Of a DNA stretch of 64,000 nucleotides, positions 16,121 to 25,206 are shown piece after piece. The stretch comes from Vulcanimicrobiota bacterium (GTDB lineage Bacteria > Vulcanimicrobiota > Vulcanimicrobiia > Vulcanimicrobiales > Vulcanimicrobiaceae). Below the pieces are notes generated by a model. The model was not told the origin of the DNA, did not search any database, and saw only the letters and a program-made list of their open reading frames with translations. Position 1 is the first letter of the stretch. The number at the start of each line of letters is the position of its first letter. The stretch spans positions 682,001 to 746,000 of the forward strand of contig PMSI01000001.1 in assembly GCA_003168375.1 (NCBI GenBank). Reading direction: 5' to 3'. A program made the translations under genes and the position numbers.

Positions 16121-17959
16121 TCAGTGGTGGGTCGTCGTTGATCGCGCGGCGTGCGTCTCCGTGCGCTGGGTGTGCTGCACCGGCGCGCTATGCTGCACCG
16201 ATTGCGCGCGCTGCACGGGCTCGGCGCGATACGATGGCTCAGCGCGCTGCACCGGCAGGCTGCGCTGCACCGAATCGCCGCGGTAGACCGGGCGCGCGTA
16301 CGCCGGTAGGGTCGTTCGCTCGCGCACGGCGCCGGGGTCGCGGATCACGGGCTCGCGGATCACGGTCGCTTCGCGTGGCGCGACCGCGCGTGACCCGGAC
16401 GCCGCTTCGAAGCGCGACCAGGCCGGCGTATCGTGTGCGCTCCGGGTCACCGGCGCTATCGCGCGCACGGCTGCCGTGGCGGGCTTCGCGCTCGTCACCG
16501 TGGTCCCGTCGATCACGGTGACCCGGTGCGCGGGCGCAGCGCGCGTCGTCGTGAAGCGCGTCCACGGATCCGACGGCGTCGTGTGGAGCGGTTCGACGGA
16601 CGTGTGGCGCATTGCGACCACGGGCGCGACCGGACGATCGCTGAAGCGCAGGTTCGCCACGCTCGGCACGATCGGAACGGTTCCGCGAACCGTCTGTGCG
16701 GTGCGCATGCGATCCGGCGTCACCGCGACCTTGCGATCGAATCGGCCTTCGAGGAAGCGCTGCCGCGCGACCGCGGTGCCGCCGCCATCGTGCCAGTTCT
16801 TGAAGAACGGCCGTGCGATCACGTCGCGGTCGTGGTGGCGCCGCGGGGGATCGACGAACACGTTGGTGACGTTCACGAAGGTCGTATGGCCGAAGCCCCA
16901 CCACGGGGTGAACGGCTCGAACGGCGCGAGCGGCACCCAGCCGATCGTGTCGAAGCCGAAGCCGACGCCGCCGAACGTCACGAACCCGACCAGCGCCGGG
17001 CTCCACGCCACGAAGGCACGCGACGGCACCCAGCACCAGCCGTACGCCGCGCTGTGGTACCAGCGCCCGTAGTGATACGGCGCCCAGCCCCACGGCTCGG
17101 AGCCGATCCAGGTCCAACCGTACGCGTTCTCCCAAACCCAGCGCCCGTCGCGGTACGGCGCCCAGCCCGGTGCGACGTACGAGGGCGCCCACACCGTGCC
17201 GTACGAGCCGTCGCTCACCCAGCGTCCGTAGGTGTCGAGATCGTCGATCCCCGCCACGCCGGGCGGAGCGTACGTGTCGGTGAGGGCACGCATCTCACGC
17301 TGGTCGCGGTCGGCGTTGAAGCGGTCGAAGTCGTCGACGGCGAGCGCTGAAAGGCTGGTGATCGTCGGGTTCGAGGCGGGCCCGGACGCGGCGAGCGTCG
17401 TGCCGGGGCCGACCATCTGTAGCCCGTCCGGGGTGACGATCTCGGCCCGTCCCGACCGCACGGTGACCTGCGTCGCGCCGGCGGCGTCGACCGAGATCCG
17501 GTAGCTGCCGGCCGCATGCGGGCGAACCGAGATCGAGGGGGTGTCGATCTGCATGCGCGCGTCGCCGGCGGCACGCAGCAGGCGCACCGCGATCGTCCCG
17601 TCGGCGAGCTGCAGCTGGCGGTCGGCGGTGTCGATGTGGGTGAAGCGGAGCTGCACGCCCTCGCCGAGCCGGACGGCGGTCGCGGCGTCGAACTGGATCT
17701 CCGCGCGCGCTCCCTGCGCCGTGGTCACATAGTCGGCGCCCAGCACCGGAGCGTTGATGACCGCGGCGGTCGCCGTGGCGGAGTCGCCGCGCTGGAGCGT
17801 GACCGATCCTTCGAGCGCGCTGATCCGCGCGACCCCGACGCCGTTGTTCGCAGCGGCGTCGCCATCGGCGCGCGCCGCGCCGGGGGCGGCGAACGCCAAC
17901 CCGGCGGCGAGGACCGCGATCAGGAGAGAGACGGGCTGGCGGACGAGCGAACGATGCAT
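16121..17959 (-). CDS. FecR-domain/DUF6600 envelope protein
   Basis: 612 residues: signal peptide (about 1-31, ending ARA), a FecR-like domain (about 40-200, VARISALEGSVTLQRG and following strands), and a Trp/Tyr-rich region (about 240-340) with repeated GRWVWENAYGWTWIGSEPWGWAPYHYGRW-like units typical of DUF6600. A long low-complexity Pro/Thr/Arg/His tail ends in QRTETHAARSTTTHH-type sequence. Probably anchored to or embedded in the cell envelope. Function is not established. Convergent with the nitrile hydratase-like operon. Confidence 0.8.
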   Translation of the reverse strand: MHRSLVRQPVSLLIAVLAAGLAFAAPGAARADGDAAANNGVGVARISALEGSVTLQRGDSATATAAVINAPVLGADYVTTAQGARAEIQFDAATAVRLGEGVQLRFTHIDTADRQLQLADGTIAVRLLRAAGDARMQIDTPSISVRPHAAGSYRISVDAAGATQVTVRSGRAEIVTPDGLQMVGPGTTLAASGPASNPTITSLSALAVDDFDRFNADRDQREMRALTDTYAPPGVAGIDDLDTYGRWVSDGSYGTVWAPSYVAPGWAPYRDGRWVWENAYGWTWIGSEPWGWAPYHYGRWYHSAAYGWCWVPSRAFVAWSPALVGFVTFGGVGFGFDTIGWVPLAPFEPFTPWWGFGHTTFVNVTNVFVDPPRRHHDRDVIARPFFKNWHDGGGTAVARQRFLEGRFDRKVAVTPDRMRTAQTVRGTVPIVPSVANLRFSDRPVAPVVAMRHTSVEPLHTTPSDPWTRFTTTRAAPAHRVTVIDGTTVTSAKPATAAVRAIAPVTRSAHDTPAWSRFEAASGSRAVAPREATVIREPVIRDPGAVRERTTLPAYARPVYRGDSVQRSLPVQRAEPSYRAEPVQRAQSVQHSAPVQHTQRTETHAARSTTTHH

Positions 17960-17980
17960 GACGCCTCCGGGTCGACGGGT

Positions 17981-19660
17981 TCAGCGCTCCAGAACGTATG
18001 TACCCGGCGCGTCGCCGAGCGATGGATAGTGCTCGCTACCGGGTGCTTCCGGAGAACGAATCTGAGCGGGCGAGCGTTGCGCGAGCCAGGCCGTCCAGTC
18101 GGGCCACCACGAGCCCTCGTGCCTCGGCGCGGCGGCGAGCCACGCGTCGGGATCGGGCGGGTTGGCGGTTCCGGGCGGCGTGCCCCACCACACCGCCTTC
18201 TTCTTCTGGGGCGGGCTGATGATCCCGGCAATGTGCCCCGAGGCACCGAGCCGGAACGTCGTCGGCCCGCCGAAGTGCCGGGTCATCGCGTAGACCGAGC
18301 GCCAGGGCGCGATGTGGTCTTCGGAGGTCGCGACACAGTAGGTGTCCAGCGTGATCCGGCCGAGGTCGATCGGGACGCCGTCGACCTCCAGGGCGTCGGG
18401 CTTCGCGAGGTTGTTCTCGACGTACATCTGGCGCAAGTAGTACGAGTGGGCGGCGCGCGGGATCCGCGTGGCGTCGCTGTTCCAGTACAGGAGGTCGAAC
18501 GCCGGCGCGTCACGGCCGAGCAGATAGCGGTTGACGGCGACGCCCCAGATGAGGTCGTTCGCACGCAGCATGCTGAACGTGTCGGCCATCGCGCGCCCGC
18601 TGAGCACACCCTTCTCGGCCATCTGACCTTCGATGAACGCCAGCGCCTCACCGGTGAGAAACGCCATCACATCGCCCGGATCGGTGAAATCGACGAGCGC
18701 CGCGAAGAACGTCGCGGTGTTCACGACCTTCGAATCGGTGCGCGCGAGGTAGGCGAGAGCGGTCGAGAGGAGCGTGCCGCCGATGCAGTAGCCGATCGCG
18801 TCGACGTCCGGGCTGGCGGCGATCTCGCTCGCGACGCGAATCGCCGCCAGCGGTCCGAGCTTCACATAGTCGGCCCAGGTGAGGTCGGCGAGCGAGGCGT
18901 CCGGATTGCGCCACGAGATCACGAAGGTGTTGCGCCCGGCGTCGGTCGCGTACTTGACGAAGCTGTTCGCGGCCTGCAGGTCGAGGATGTAGAACTTGTT
19001 GATCCACGGCGGGACGATGATCAGCGGCCGCGCGTAGATCGCTTCCTGCGTCGGGGCGTACTGGATCAGCTCGATCAGCTCGTTGCGAAAGACGACGTTG
19101 CCGGGCGTCGTCGCCACGTTCTTGCCGACTTCGAACGCCGACTCGTCGACCAGCGCCGGGCGGCCTTCGTTGTTGCGCGCGTCCTCGAGCACGTTCTCCA
19201 TGCCGCGGCGGAAGTTCGCACCGCCGCTGCGCATCGTCTCTTCGAGCACGTCGGGGTTGAACCACGGAACGTTGGTCGGGCTCATCGCGTCGGTGAACTG
19301 CTTGGCGAAGAACTTCACCCGCCGTTTCGTCGCGTCGTCGATCCCCTCGGCGGCGTCGATCGACCCGAGCACCGCTTTGACCGAGAGCAGATAGCCCTGT
19401 TTGAGCGCGTCGAAGTAGGGATTCGTCGTCCACACCGGATTGCTGAAGCGGCGGTCGCCAGGGTCCGGCGCGACGACCGGGGTCCCGGCCGGCTCGGTGT
19501 CGGAGGCAGCGCTCGCGCCGCGCGCGGCGACGTCGGTGAGCGCTCGGCCGAACTCGGCCTGCGCTTCGAGCAGCGCGCCGGGCGAGGTCATCATCGCGCG
19601 CCAGACTTCCATCGACATGGCGCCGACGCCGAGAGGGTCGAACGGATTCTTCGCGCTCAT
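17981..19660 (-). CDS. phaC: Class I polyhydroxyalkanoate synthase
   Basis: 559 residues. Lipase-like box G-Y-C292-I-G-G with catalytic Cys, Asp in SEDHIAPW and His in GASGHIAGIISPP complete the triad. Other class I landmarks include PPWINKFYILDL and FVISWRNPD. It polymerises 3-hydroxyacyl-CoA into storage polyester granules. Length fits class I (about 560-600), which needs no partner subunit. ATG 19660 has GGAGG with 6-bp spacing. No phaA/phaB nearby, but a 3-hydroxybutyrate dehydrogenase-like gene lies at 54465-55262. Confidence 0.95.
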   Translation of the reverse strand: MSAKNPFDPLGVGAMSMEVWRAMMTSPGALLEAQAEFGRALTDVAARGASAASDTEPAGTPVVAPDPGDRRFSNPVWTTNPYFDALKQGYLLSVKAVLGSIDAAEGIDDATKRRVKFFAKQFTDAMSPTNVPWFNPDVLEETMRSGGANFRRGMENVLEDARNNEGRPALVDESAFEVGKNVATTPGNVVFRNELIELIQYAPTQEAIYARPLIIVPPWINKFYILDLQAANSFVKYATDAGRNTFVISWRNPDASLADLTWADYVKLGPLAAIRVASEIAASPDVDAIGYCIGGTLLSTALAYLARTDSKVVNTATFFAALVDFTDPGDVMAFLTGEALAFIEGQMAEKGVLSGRAMADTFSMLRANDLIWGVAVNRYLLGRDAPAFDLLYWNSDATRIPRAAHSYYLRQMYVENNLAKPDALEVDGVPIDLGRITLDTYCVATSEDHIAPWRSVYAMTRHFGGPTTFRLGASGHIAGIISPPQKKKAVWWGTPPGTANPPDPDAWLAAAPRHEGSWWPDWTAWLAQRSPAQIRSPEAPGSEHYPSLGDAPGTYVLER

Positions 19661-19669
19661 AGGGGACCT

Positions 19670-19683
19670 CCGTAGTTCTACGG
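19670..19683. promoter_or_regulatory. Palindrome between phaC and the eight-gene operon
   Basis: CCGTAG-TT-CTACGG is a perfect 6-bp inverted repeat in the 59-bp gap between phaC (-) and the HMG-CoA reductase gene (+). It overlaps the phaC ribosome site. Could be an operator acting on phaC or on both units; unproven. Confidence 0.3.
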
Positions 19684-19719
19684 ACGCCAGCGGCACCCCC
19701 CGCCCGCTATCGTCGTGGC

Positions 19720-20844
19720 ATGAACCGCGTCAGGCATCTCCTCCCACTCGCCGACCTCGGCTGCGACGATCCCGCGACCTACGAGCGCAACATCGAGAAC
19801 TTCATCGGGACCGTTCGCGTCCCGGTCGGGATCGCAGGGCCGCTGACGATCCACGGCGGCGCGGCGCGTGGGACCTACTACGTCCCGCTCGCCACCACCG
19901 AAGCGGCGCTCGTCGCCTCGTACAGCCGCGGTGCGCAGCTCCTGACGCGCGCCGGCGGCTGCGTCGCCCGCGTCCTCGACGCGCGCATGCACCGCGCGCC
20001 GGTCTTCACCTACGCGGACTTGCGCGAGGCGACGATCGCGGCGCTGTGGGTGCGCGAGAACGCCGATCGCCTGCGCGCCGCCGCCGAAGCGACCTCGCGC
20101 CACGCGCGGCTGCTCGACGTCGGCACGACGATCGAAGGCAACCACCTGTATCTCGACTGCGCGTACGCGACCGGCGAAGCGGCGGGCCAGAACATGGTGA
20201 CGTTCGCGACCGAGGCTCTGTGCGCCGAAGTGGTGAGCTGTGCGCCGGTGCGGCCGCGCGCGTTCGCCGTCGAGTCGAACGCGTCGGGCGACAAGAAGGC
20301 CGCCGCCCACGCGCTGCTTTCGACGCGCGGCCGGCGCGTGTGCGCCGACGTGACGATCCCTGCCGCACTGCTCGGAGAGCGGCTGCGCGTGACCCCCGAG
20401 GCATTGGCGACATACTGGCGGACCGGCGCGGTCGCAGCGGCGATGACCGGCACGATCGGGATGCAGGGGATGTACGCGAACGCACTCGCCGCGTTCTACC
20501 TGGCGACCGGCCAGGATGTCGCGTGCGTCGCCGAGTCCGCAATCGGGATCACGCGGCTCGACGTCGCGCCGGACGGCGCGCTGTACGCTTGCGTGACGAT
20601 GCCGAACGTCGTCGTCGCGACGGTCGGCGGCGGCACCGGCCTGCCGACGCAGCGTGCGGCGTCACGCCTGCTCTCGCGCGGCGACGAGCCGCCGACCGCG
20701 GACGCGCTGGCCGAGATCGTCGCCGCGGTCACGTTGGCCGGTGAGATTTCGCTGACCGCATCGCTTTGCGCGCACGAGTTCTCCGATGCCCATCGCCGGT
20801 TCGCCCGCGACGGCGCGAACGCGTGCGCGAGCGCGTCGGCATGA
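19720..20844 (+). CDS. Class I-type hydroxymethylglutaryl-CoA reductase
   Basis: 374 residues. Catalytic residues of HMG-CoA reductase are in place: E61 in PLATTEAALVAS, K192/K193 in SGDKKAA, D266 in TGQDVA, and H358 near the C-terminus (SDAHRR). ENFIG (26-30) and the TVGGGTGLPTQ loop also match. The reaction would be NADPH-dependent reduction of HMG-CoA to mevalonate. Two motifs deviate: the cofactor loop reads TGEAAGQNM instead of DAMGMN, and the Lys motif is ESNASGDKK. It is the first gene of an eight-gene overlapping operon. No other mevalonate gene is visible, so the true substrate may differ. Confidence 0.88.
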   Translation: MNRVRHLLPLADLGCDDPATYERNIENFIGTVRVPVGIAGPLTIHGGAARGTYYVPLATTEAALVASYSRGAQLLTRAGGCVARVLDARMHRAPVFTYADLREATIAALWVRENADRLRAAAEATSRHARLLDVGTTIEGNHLYLDCAYATGEAAGQNMVTFATEALCAEVVSCAPVRPRAFAVESNASGDKKAAAHALLSTRGRRVCADVTIPAALLGERLRVTPEALATYWRTGAVAAAMTGTIGMQGMYANALAAFYLATGQDVACVAESAIGITRLDVAPDGALYACVTMPNVVVATVGGGTGLPTQRAASRLLSRGDEPPTADALAEIVAAVTLAGEISLTASLCAHEFSDAHRRFARDGANACASASA

Positions 20845-21749
20845 ACCGCTGGTTCGTCTACGCCCGCGAGCGTTTTCCGCCGCTGCAGAACGGGGCGCTG
20901 ATCGCCGCGTTCAGCGCGTCCGCGATCGCCTTCTCCGCGCTCGCCCGCGGCGCGGATCATTTTCCGCACTGGCCGCTGCTGGCGGCCGGCTTCGCATCCT
21001 CGCTGCTGATGTTTGCGCTGCTGCGCATCGCCGACGAGTGCAAGGACGCGGAAGAGGATGCGCGCTGGCGCCCGTACCGTCCCGTCCCGCGCGGCCTGGT
21101 GACGCTGCGCGAACTCACCGTCGCCGGTGCTTGCTGCATGGCGCTCCAGCTTGCGATCGCGCTTGCCGTCGACGTGCGGCTCGTCCCCGGGCTGCTGCTC
21201 GTCTGGGTGTGGTTCGCGCTGATGAGCAAAGAGTTCTTCGCTCGCGATTGGCTGCGCGCGCATCCCGTCGTCTACGTCGCCTCGCACATGGTGATCGTCC
21301 CGCTGCTCGACTGGTACGTCAGCGGGTTCGACTGGCTCGTCGCCGGCGCGGCCGCTCCGCACGCCCTCGTTTGGTTCCTTGCGGTGACGTTCGTCAACGG
21401 TCTGGTCGTCGAGCTCGGGCGCAAGATCCGCGCACCGCACGATGAGGAGCCGGGTGTCGAGACCTACACCGCGCTGTGGGGCCGCGGGCGCGCGACGGCG
21501 ATCTGGGCCGGCGCGATCGCGTGCAACGTCGCCCTCGCGACGGTCGCCGCCGCGCACGTCGGCTTCGCGCGCGTCGACATCCTCGTCTTCGGCGCGCTCG
21601 CACTCGCGGCCGCGGCCTGCGCGGTCGTCTTCCTGCGTTCGCGGCGGGCCGGCGGCGGCCGCCGCATCGAGGCCATGACCGGTGCATGGACCCTCGGCTC
21701 CTACCTCTTCCTCGGCGTCATTCCGCTTGGAGTACACGTGCTGCGATGA
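20841..21749 (+). CDS. UbiA-family membrane prenyltransferase-like protein
   Basis: 302 residues, about eight hydrophobic helices. First Asp-rich motif: D65-E-C-K-D69-A-E-E-D73 followed by RPYRPVPRG, equivalent to UbiA NDxxDxxxD...RPL..G. Second: RKIRAPHDEEPGVETY (about 190-205). The missing leading Asn and the DxxxDxxxD spacing separate it from standard menaquinone or haem enzymes. UbiA enzymes move a prenyl group from a diphosphate to an acceptor in the membrane. Start ATG overlaps the reductase stop (ATGA). Confidence 0.85.
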   Translation: MNRWFVYARERFPPLQNGALIAAFSASAIAFSALARGADHFPHWPLLAAGFASSLLMFALLRIADECKDAEEDARWRPYRPVPRGLVTLRELTVAGACCMALQLAIALAVDVRLVPGLLLVWVWFALMSKEFFARDWLRAHPVVYVASHMVIVPLLDWYVSGFDWLVAGAAAPHALVWFLAVTFVNGLVVELGRKIRAPHDEEPGVETYTALWGRGRATAIWAGAIACNVALATVAAAHVGFARVDILVFGALALAAAACAVVFLRSRRAGGGRRIEAMTGAWTLGSYLFLGVIPLGVHVLR

Positions 21750-24145
21750 TCGCTCTGCAAACCCGCGCGCATCGCGGAATCGTTTTCCCCGGCGACGTCG
21801 ACGCCGCCGACCTCGCGCAGACCGGCGGGAAAGCAGCCGGCCTCGCGCGCCTGCGCGACGCCGGCTGCAACGTACCGCCCTGGTTCGTCATCACGCCGGA
21901 TTGGACGGAAGACGACGGCGATGCACTCGAAGAAGCGCTGTCGCGGCTTGGCGACGAGCGGTTCGCGGTGCGCTCGTCCGCGACGATCGAAGACGGCGCG
22001 CACGCGTCGTTCGCGGGGCAGTTCGCAAGCCTGCTGTTCGTCTCGCGCGACGATGTAGCAGCGGCGATCCGTCGTGTGCGCGAATCGACGTCGAGCGATG
22101 CGCTGCGTGCGTACGCCGGCGCAGCGCACGGCGTCGAGATGGCGGTGATCGTGCAGCGCATGGTCATCGGCGAAGCGAGCGGCGTCGCGTTCGGGATCGA
22201 CCCGATCGGCGGCGGCGACGTGGTTGTCGTGACCGCAGCGCGCGGGCTCGCCGCCGCCGTCGTCGACGGCGACGCCGTCACCGATATGTGGCACGTCGAG
22301 CGCGACGGCACGATCGCGGCGCGTACGATCGCCGAGCCGGGCGCGACGCGCGCCGTCCTCGACGACGCGCAGGTGCACGCCGTCGCGTCGCTCGCGCGCC
22401 GCATCGCGAACGCCGCGGGTGGCCCGCAGGACGTCGAGTTCACCTTCGCGGCCGGACGCCTTTGGGCGCTGCAGGCGCGACCGGTCACCGCGGCCGCCGC
22501 CGTGCCGGTCGCGATCTGGGACGACAGCAACATCGCGGAGAGCTACGGCGGCGTCGTCGGCGCACTGACCTACTCGTTCGCGCGTCACGCGTACGCGGGC
22601 GCATATCGCGCGTTCTTCCGCTTCGCCGCCGTCCCGCGCAACGCGATCGACGCGCACGCCGAGACCTTCGAAGGACTGGTCGGACGGATCGAAGGGCGGA
22701 TGATGTACGACCTGGTGCGCTGGTACCGCATGCTGGCGCTGCTCCCGGGCTATCGTCTCAACCGCCGGTTGATGGAAGAGATGATGGGGGTGCGCGAAGC
22801 GATCCCGCCGGAGCTCGCCGACACGATCGCGCGCGGCTGCCGCCGCGGGAAGCTGCGCGACGCCGCGATGCTCGCGCGCACCGCCGTCGCGCTCGCGATC
22901 GCCGCCGTGCGGCTCCCCGGCGACGTCGAACGCTTCCACGCTCACGTCGAGACGACGCTGAGCGGCGGGCCGCCGCTCGAACGCGCGTCGCTGACCGAGC
23001 TCGCCGGCGAATACCGGCGACTCGAGCGCGCGCTGCTCGAGCGCTGGAACGTGCCGATCGCCAACGACTTTTTCGTGATGCTTTCGTTCGGGCTGCTCAA
23101 ACGTGCCGCGGAGCGCTGGTGCGGCGACGTCACGCTGGCGCCGGCGCTGCTCGCCGGAAGCGGTGGAATGACGAGTGCCGAGCCCGCGCGCGCCGTGCAG
23201 CGCCTGGCGGCACTCGACGCCGCCGGCGACCGCGACGCGTTCGCTCGCGAGCTCGCGGCCTACGTCGCGCGGTTCGGCGACCGCTGCGAGAGCGAGCTGA
23301 AGCTGGAGAGCCCGACGCTGCACGACGATCCGCAGCCGTTGCTCGAGGCGATCGCCCGGCTGCGCGACGCTGCGAACGTCGACCCGACCGCCGCGGCCGA
23401 ACGGATGCGCGCCGGCGCCGAACGGCGCGCGCGCACCGCGCTGCGAGCGCGGCCCATGCAGGCGTTCGTCTTCGCCCGCCTGGTCTCGTGGGCGCGCGCC
23501 CGCATCGTCGCGCGGGAAAACCTGCGCTTCGAGCGGACGCGCGTGTTCGGCCGCGTGCGGCGGATTTTCTTGGCGATGGGCCGCGTGCTCGCGCGACGCG
23601 GGGCGATCGGCGACGCGCGCGACGTCTTCCACCTCACGATCGACGAGCTGCTCGGCTTCGCCGAAGGAAACGCCGCGAGCCGCGAACTGCGCGCACTTGC
23701 CGCGGTGCGGAGCGCTGAGAGCGCGCGCTACGCCGCGGCTCCCGCCCCGCCCAGCCGCTTCGCGACGCGGGATCTTCCGGTCGCCCCGCTCTCGGCGCCG
23801 CCTGCCGCCATGTTGGACGATACGGTCCGGACCGGCACGCCCTGCTGTCCCGGCGTCGTCCGGGCGCGGGTACGGGTCGTGCGCGATCCGCGCGAGACGC
23901 TGCACGCCGGAGAGATCCTCGTCGCCGAACGCACCGATCCCAGCTGGGTCGTGCTGTTCCCGGCCGCCGCCGCGATCCTGGTCGAGCGCGGCAGCCAGCT
24001 CTCGCACGCGGCGATCGTCTCGCGCGAGATGGCGATCCCCTCGATCGTCGCGATCCGCGGCCTCACCGCGTGGCTGCGCGACGGCGATCTCGTCGAGCTC
24101 GACGGAGCGACCGGCCTCGTCCGCCGGCTGGAGCGCGCGTCATGA
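21746..24145 (+). CDS. PEP synthase-like / rifampicin phosphotransferase-like dikinase
   Basis: 799 residues. N-terminal ATP-binding domain of PEP synthase type (TGGKAAGLARLRDAGCNVPPWFVI; FAVRSSATIEDGAHASFAGQ; AVIVQRMV). A long central helical domain (about 280-680) does not resemble the PEP-synthase TIM barrel. The C-terminal swivelling domain carries the phosphohistidine H754 in GSQLSHAAIVSRE. This three-part plan is that of antibiotic phosphotransferases and related dikinases, which split ATP and phosphorylate an alcohol through the His. The acceptor here is unknown; its operon neighbours suggest a lipid or isoprenoid alcohol. Start overlaps by ATGA. Confidence 0.85.
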   Translation: MIALQTRAHRGIVFPGDVDAADLAQTGGKAAGLARLRDAGCNVPPWFVITPDWTEDDGDALEEALSRLGDERFAVRSSATIEDGAHASFAGQFASLLFVSRDDVAAAIRRVRESTSSDALRAYAGAAHGVEMAVIVQRMVIGEASGVAFGIDPIGGGDVVVVTAARGLAAAVVDGDAVTDMWHVERDGTIAARTIAEPGATRAVLDDAQVHAVASLARRIANAAGGPQDVEFTFAAGRLWALQARPVTAAAAVPVAIWDDSNIAESYGGVVGALTYSFARHAYAGAYRAFFRFAAVPRNAIDAHAETFEGLVGRIEGRMMYDLVRWYRMLALLPGYRLNRRLMEEMMGVREAIPPELADTIARGCRRGKLRDAAMLARTAVALAIAAVRLPGDVERFHAHVETTLSGGPPLERASLTELAGEYRRLERALLERWNVPIANDFFVMLSFGLLKRAAERWCGDVTLAPALLAGSGGMTSAEPARAVQRLAALDAAGDRDAFARELAAYVARFGDRCESELKLESPTLHDDPQPLLEAIARLRDAANVDPTAAAERMRAGAERRARTALRARPMQAFVFARLVSWARARIVARENLRFERTRVFGRVRRIFLAMGRVLARRGAIGDARDVFHLTIDELLGFAEGNAASRELRALAAVRSAESARYAAAPAPPSRFATRDLPVAPLSAPPAAMLDDTVRTGTPCCPGVVRARVRVVRDPRETLHAGEILVAERTDPSWVVLFPAAAAILVERGSQLSHAAIVSREMAIPSIVAIRGLTAWLRDGDLVELDGATGLVRRLERAS

Positions 24146-25206
24146 ACGCGCTGCGCTACGCGCAATGCTGGGAGGATGCCGACGTGCTGGTCGCCGCACT
24201 CGCCGTCCGGCCCGGCGGAACGTACGTCGCGATCGCGTCGGCCGGCGACAACGCGCTGGCGATGCTGGCGGCCGGGCCGGCGCGGGTGATCGCGCTCGAC
24301 CGCGAGCCGGCGCAGCTCGCCGCGCTGGAACTGCGCGTCGCCGCCTATCGGGCGCTCAGCCACGAAGAGCTGCTCGCGCTCGTCGGATCGCGTCCGCACG
24401 CTGCGCGTCGCAAGCTCTACGCGCGCTGCCGTCCCCTTCTGCACGACGCCCCCCGCGCGTACTGGGACGCGCGGCCGGACGCGATCCGCGCGGGGATCGG
24501 CAGCGCCGGGCGTTTCGAGCGCTATCTCGCGTTGTTCCGCACCGTCGTCCTGCCGCTGATCCACTCGCGCGAGACCGTGAACGAGCTGCTCGCCTGCGAC
24601 GACGGCGAGCGCGCACGCTTCTACGCCGAGCGCTGGGACACGCCGCGCTGGCGGCTCGCGTTCCACCTGTTCTTCGCACGCTCCACGATGGGCGCTCTGG
24701 GCCGCGACCCGCGCTTCTTCGCGCACGCCGACGGACCGGTCTCGCAGCGGCTGCTCGCGCGGATCGCGCGCTCGCTGCGCGACGACGACGCCGGCACGAA
24801 CCCGTACCTCCGCTGGATTCTGACCGGCGCGCACGGCGACGACCTGCCGCCGGCGCTGCGCGCGGAGTCCTACGAGGCGATCCGCGCGAACCTGGACCGG
24901 CTCGAGATCCGCCGCACCTCGCTCGAGGAGTTCGTCGACGCGCACGACGGCCCGCTCATCGACGGCTGGAATCTCTCCGACGTCTTCGAGTACGTCGACG
25001 ACGCCGAGTACGCGTCGCTGCTGGCGCGCATCGCCGCCGTCTCGGCGCCCGGCGCGCGACTCGCGTACTGGAACATGCTCGTGCCGCGCCACCGGCCGGA
25101 GGCGCTCGCACCGTTCTTGGCCGCGCGTGAGGACCTCGCGGCGCCGCTGCGCGCCCGCGACCGCGTTCCGTTCTACGGCGACTTCGTCGTGGAGCAAGCA
25201 CGATGA
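24142..25206 (+). CDS. BtaA-like DUF3419 protein (SAM 3-amino-3-carboxypropyl transferase family)
   Basis: 354 residues. Opens with LRYAQCWEDADVL, the signature start of DUF3419/BtaA, then a SAM-binding-like fold (GGTYVAIASAGDNALAML, VIALDREPAQLA) and later NLSDVFEYV. BtaA moves the aminocarboxypropyl group of SAM to diacylglycerol in betaine-lipid synthesis. No BtaB N-methyltransferase is next to it, so the product would stay a homoserine-type ether or be modified otherwise. Start overlaps by ATGA. Confidence 0.83.
   Translation: MNALRYAQCWEDADVLVAALAVRPGGTYVAIASAGDNALAMLAAGPARVIALDREPAQLAALELRVAAYRALSHEELLALVGSRPHAARRKLYARCRPLLHDAPRAYWDARPDAIRAGIGSAGRFERYLALFRTVVLPLIHSRETVNELLACDDGERARFYAERWDTPRWRLAFHLFFARSTMGALGRDPRFFAHADGPVSQRLLARIARSLRDDDAGTNPYLRWILTGAHGDDLPPALRAESYEAIRANLDRLEIRRTSLEEFVDAHDGPLIDGWNLSDVFEYVDDAEYASLLARIAAVSAPGARLAYWNMLVPRHRPEALAPFLAAREDLAAPLRARDRVPFYGDFVVEQAR

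Noticed and set aside
17516-19675. 719-codon plus-strand frame opposite phaC
   Set aside because: Composition is an antisense shadow (Arg/Val/Glu runs); phaC on the other strand has full catalytic motifs and a strong ribosome site.
21701-24007. 768-codon minus-strand frame opposite the dikinase
   Set aside because: No family pattern; the opposite gene is overlapped into an operon and has clear domains.
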